From positions 1 to 8,635 of the forward strand of contig JAWWCA010000160.1 of the NCBI GenBank assembly GCA_033720695.1: a DNA stretch of 8,635 bases, read 5' to 3'. A program made the position numbers and the translations under genes. Origin of the DNA: DATGQT01 sp033720695 (GTDB lineage: Bacteria; Bacteroidota; Rhodothermia; Rhodothermales; Rubricoccaceae). Positions 6,436 through 8,635 of the stretch are shown one piece after another (position 1 is the stretch's first letter; each line of letters starts with the position of its first letter). A model generated the notes under the pieces. The model had not been told where the DNA came from and did not search any database. It saw nothing but the letters and a program-made list of their open reading frames with translations.

Positions 6436-7914
6436 TCACGTCAGCTGGTACTCGGGGAGGTTGACGAGGTGGTCGAGGAGGAGGCGGACGCGCTGCCGCG
6501 CGGCCTCGGGGTTCGACTGGTAGAGCGTCACCCACTCCCACCACGGGGCGCCGTCGAGGAGGATGGCCTCGAGCTCGGTGAGGTCGTCGTCGTCGAGGGG
6601 GGCGGGGAGGAGGTGCGCGGCGAGGTCGCGCGCGATCGCGGCGGCGCTCGTGGCGTCCGAGAGGGCCTCGACGAGCGGGAGCGGGTCGAACGACGGGAAG
6701 GCGCCGTTGCCTTCGAGCGCGTTCGTGGCCTCGGCCCGCCGCTCGGGCACCGAGCCCGTCGTGATCCAGGCGCGGTATTCGTCGGGGGCGTAGCCGGGCC
6801 AGCCGGCCACGGTCGGGGGGTTGAGGAGGTCCTGGCCCAGGTTGTAGCCGGTCTCTCGGAACCGCCCCAGGAGGGCTTGGGGCGGGACGATCCCCAGCTC
6901 GCGCGTCAGGCCGACGAGGTACTCGCACGGGCTCTTGATCCGCGACCCGACGAAGGCCTCCTCGTAGAAGTGCGCGCTCTTGAGGAGCTGGCGGACGACG
7001 GGCGCCACCTCGAAATCGTTCTGCCGGAGCGTCTGCGCCATCCCGGCCACGACCTCGGGGTTCGGGACGGGGTGGACGAACCAGCTGTAGATCTTCTGCG
7101 CCACCCAGGAGGCGATCTCCTCCTCGCGCTCGTCGAAGAGGATGTCGTGGACGTCGTCGTAGTCCCACGTGCCCGTCCGGCCGAAGATGGTCTTGGCCCC
7201 GCCGTCGTGGCGGCTGGGGTCGAACTCGCCCCGCAGCGTGCTCATGTTGACGACCCACCCGGTGAGGGCGCGGGCGGCCTCGACGATGTCCTGCTGCGTG
7301 TAGTTGTCCTGCCCGTCGGGCCCGACGCGGCCCATCGAGAACAGCTCCAGCAGCTCGCGGGCATAGTTCTCGTTGATGTTGCCGGCAGAGGAGTCCTCGC
7401 CGTCGAGGTAGATCAGCATCGCCGGGAGGGTGCCGACGGCGTGGAGCAGCGTGCGGAAGTTGCCGAGGGCGTGGGTGCGGAGCTTCGTGAGGTACTGGTA
7501 CGCGAAGGCGGCGTGGCCGTAGACGTCGATGGCCGTGACGAAGTGGTCGTGCCACAGCAGCGTCATCCGCTCCTTCAGCCCGCCCGCGCGCATCTCGGCG
7601 TACCACGCCTCCTGCCACTCGTAGCGCCACGCGATGTTGGTGCCGGCCGTGTTGTACCACGACGGCGCCGCCGGGAGGGGCCGCGCGACCGCGGTGTCCA
7701 CGAGGTGGTCGACGGCCCCGGCCGGGGAGCGGAACAGGGCGTCCACGAGGTCGGCCCGGGTGAGGCCGAAGAGGGCGCGGCGGATGAGGTGCGCGGCCTG
7801 GGGCTCGTCCCAGGGGCCGGTGTACGGCTCCAGCCCGGACGAGACGGGCGGGGGGGAGGGCGGGGGCGCGGGGGCCTCGCCCGCGAAGCGGCGCAGGAAC
7901 TGACGACGGTCCAT
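6436..7914 (-). CDS. DUF1800 family protein (first gene of the operon)
   Basis: The protein has 492 residues from the ATG at 7914. DUF1800 proteins have no established function; their genes are very often found beside DUF1501 genes, exactly as here. Family-like motifs are AAHLIRRALFGLTRADL (40-56), TLLWHDHFVTA (118-128), and the signature NENYARELLELFSMG (181-195) followed by YTQQDIVEAARALTGW (205-220). The N-terminus MDRRQFLRRFAGEAP looks like a twin-arginine start, but no hydrophobic segment follows. Instead there is a Pro-rich linker (residues 14-23) leading into the domain. It may be a decayed Tat signal, so export is uncertain. The frame extends 24 codons further upstream to 7986, but that part (MHGLCRGSGRR...) is not family-like, and the ATG at 7914 starts the usual MDRRxFL beginning. 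The leader of about 200 nt before it is the best place for the operon promoter. Confidence 0.9.
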   Translation of the reverse strand: MDRRQFLRRFAGEAPAPPPSPPPVSSGLEPYTGPWDEPQAAHLIRRALFGLTRADLVDALFRSPAGAVDHLVDTAVARPLPAAPSWYNTAGTNIAWRYEWQEAWYAEMRAGGLKERMTLLWHDHFVTAIDVYGHAAFAYQYLTKLRTHALGNFRTLLHAVGTLPAMLIYLDGEDSSAGNINENYARELLELFSMGRVGPDGQDNYTQQDIVEAARALTGWVVNMSTLRGEFDPSRHDGGAKTIFGRTGTWDYDDVHDILFDEREEEIASWVAQKIYSWFVHPVPNPEVVAGMAQTLRQNDFEVAPVVRQLLKSAHFYEEAFVGSRIKSPCEYLVGLTRELGIVPPQALLGRFRETGYNLGQDLLNPPTVAGWPGYAPDEYRAWITTGSVPERRAEATNALEGNGAFPSFDPLPLVEALSDATSAAAIARDLAAHLLPAPLDDDDLTELEAILLDGAPWWEWVTLYQSNPEAARQRVRLLLDHLVNLPEYQLT

Positions 7915-7943
7915 CGGAGCGGGGTGAAGAGCGGGGAGCGACG

Positions 7944-7973
7944 GCCGGGTGGGCCTCCGGCCCGACCCTCGGC
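7944..7973 (-). promoter_or_regulatory. Imperfect hairpin in the leader of the DUF1800 operon
   Basis: The core GGGCC (7951-7955) / GGCCC (7959-7963) around a TCC loop extends outward to 7944-7973 with one G-T pair, one mismatch and a small bulge. It lies 30-59 nt upstream of the DUF1800 ATG, so it would be in the 5' leader of the mRNA if transcription starts further upstream. The rest of 7915-8122 shows no gene. I cannot identify a convincing promoter in it: no TANNTTTG-type element is clear on the minus strand. Confidence 0.3.
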
Positions 7974-8100
7974 AAAGACCGTGCAAACGCCTTCAATCCC
8001 AGGCCCGTGGCGCGCCTCCGCGACACCCCTCCCCATCGACGCCCCGCGGCCGGTTCGCTTCGCCCGGCTCCGGGTTACGGATGGTGCCCCGCCGCCCCGG

Positions 8101-8118
8101 GGCGCTCGCCCGAGCGCC
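8101..8118 (-). terminator. Perfect palindrome after serS, probable terminator
   Basis: GGCGCTCG (8101-8108) and CGAGCGCC (8111-8118) are perfect complements with only CC between them, so the effective loop is about four bases after the innermost pair opens. It begins 4 nt after the serS stop on the minus strand. No T-run follows, as with the other GC-rich hairpins here. It probably separates serS transcription from the DUF1800 operon. Confidence 0.6.
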
Positions 8119-8122
8119 GGGC

Positions 8123-8635
8123 TCAGCCGATCCGGTCGAAGCCCGCGTACGGGTGCAGCCTCTCGGGGATCGCAATGCTCCCGTCCTCCTGCTGCCCGTT
8201 CTCCAGGAGCGCCGCGACGATGCGGGGGAGGGCGAGGGCGCTCCCGTTGAGGGTGTGGACGAACTGCGGCTTGCCGCCGCCCGCGGGCCGGAACCGGATG
8301 TTCGCGCGCCGCGCCTGGAACGCCTCGAAGTTGGACACCGACGAGACTTCCAGCCATCGCTCCTGCCCGCCGCTCCACACCTCGAGGTCGTACGTCTTGG
8401 TCTGGGTGACGCCCATGTCGCCGGTGCAGAGGACGAGCCGGCGGTAGGGGAGGCCGAGCGCCTGGAGCAGGCCCTCGACGTGCTCGCGCATCCCTTCGAG
8501 GTGGTCGTAGCTCTCGTCCGGGTGGACGAAGCGGACGATCTCGACCTTGTCGAACTGGTGGAGCCGGTTGAGCCCGCGCACGTCCTTGCCGTAGGAGCCG
8601 GCCTCGCGCCGGAAGCATGGGGTGTAAGCGGCGTA
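8123..8635 (-). CDS. serS: Seryl-tRNA synthetase, C-terminal part (cut by window edge)
   Basis: The last 170 residues are present, ending with TGA at 8125-8123; the N-terminal tRNA-binding coiled-coil arm and class II motif 1 lie outside the window. The enzyme is a cytosolic class II synthetase that charges tRNA-Ser (and tRNA-Sec where present) with serine using ATP. The visible start carries class II motif 2 (YTPCFRREAGSYGKDVRGLNRLHQFDKVE). Next come the serine-pocket region GDMGVTQTKTYDLEVW and SSVSNFEAFQARRANIRFR. Motif 3 has its conserved Arg in TLNGSALALPRIVAALLEN. The end, QQEDGSIAIPERLHPYAGFDRIG, is the usual SerRS ending. Most SerRS proteins read GDMG-xx-AxKTYDLE and NGSGLA here; small differences (VTQTKTYDLE, NGSALA) are within normal family spread. 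Confidence 0.97.
   Translation of the reverse strand, partial: YAAYTPCFRREAGSYGKDVRGLNRLHQFDKVEIVRFVHPDESYDHLEGMREHVEGLLQALGLPYRRLVLCTGDMGVTQTKTYDLEVWSGGQERWLEVSSVSNFEAFQARRANIRFRPAGGGKPQFVHTLNGSALALPRIVAALLENGQQEDGSIAIPERLHPYAGFDRIG

Noticed and set aside
3504..6464. Very long + strand open frame (986 codons) opposite the WG and DUF1501 genes
   Set aside because: Its composition is Gly/Val/Glu/Ala/Arg-rich with no recognisable domain. It lies exactly antisense to three well-supported genes; long antisense frames are expected at this GC content.
6358..8250. Long + strand open frame (630 codons) opposite DUF1800
   Set aside because: It has low-complexity composition, no domain, and spans the DUF1800 gene, the leader and the end of serS. 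It is a GC shadow.

Overview
The window is very GC-rich (my estimate is about 70%) and densely coding. It looks like a chromosomal segment of a high-GC member of the Bacteroidota/Rhodothermota group (Salinibacter, Rubricoccus or Rubrivirga-like). The evidence is a C-terminal type IX secretion (T9SS) sorting domain, lipoproteins with acidic residues straight after the lipobox cysteine, and start codons preceded by C-rich tracts rather than Shine-Dalgarno sequences. Taxonomy is inferred from these traits, not from a database match.

Left part, + strand (1-2485): the 3' end of a polynucleotide phosphorylase gene (S1 domain and Arg/Gly-rich tail), a hairpin, a secreted short M1-family zinc aminopeptidase (350-1960), and mscL, the large-conductance mechanosensitive channel (2042-2485). 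Two hairpins at 2487-2550 separate mscL from the convergent minus-strand block.

Middle, - strand (7914 down to 2573): four closely spaced genes that look like one operon, with gaps of 76, 42 and 70 nt. In transcription order they are a DUF1800 protein, a DUF1501 protein with a Tat signal and a T9SS sorting domain, and two paralogous WG beta-repeat lipoproteins. All four products except possibly DUF1800 carry clear export signals. The operon therefore probably makes a cell-surface or envelope module of unknown function. This is the most interesting part of the window.

Right end, - strand: the 3' 510 coding bases of serS (seryl-tRNA synthetase), cut by the window edge. A perfect palindrome follows it, then a leader of about 200 nt before the DUF1800 gene. 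I saw no tRNA, rRNA, CRISPR, IS element or phage genes. No gene-free stretch exceeds 300 bases; the longest is 7915-8122.
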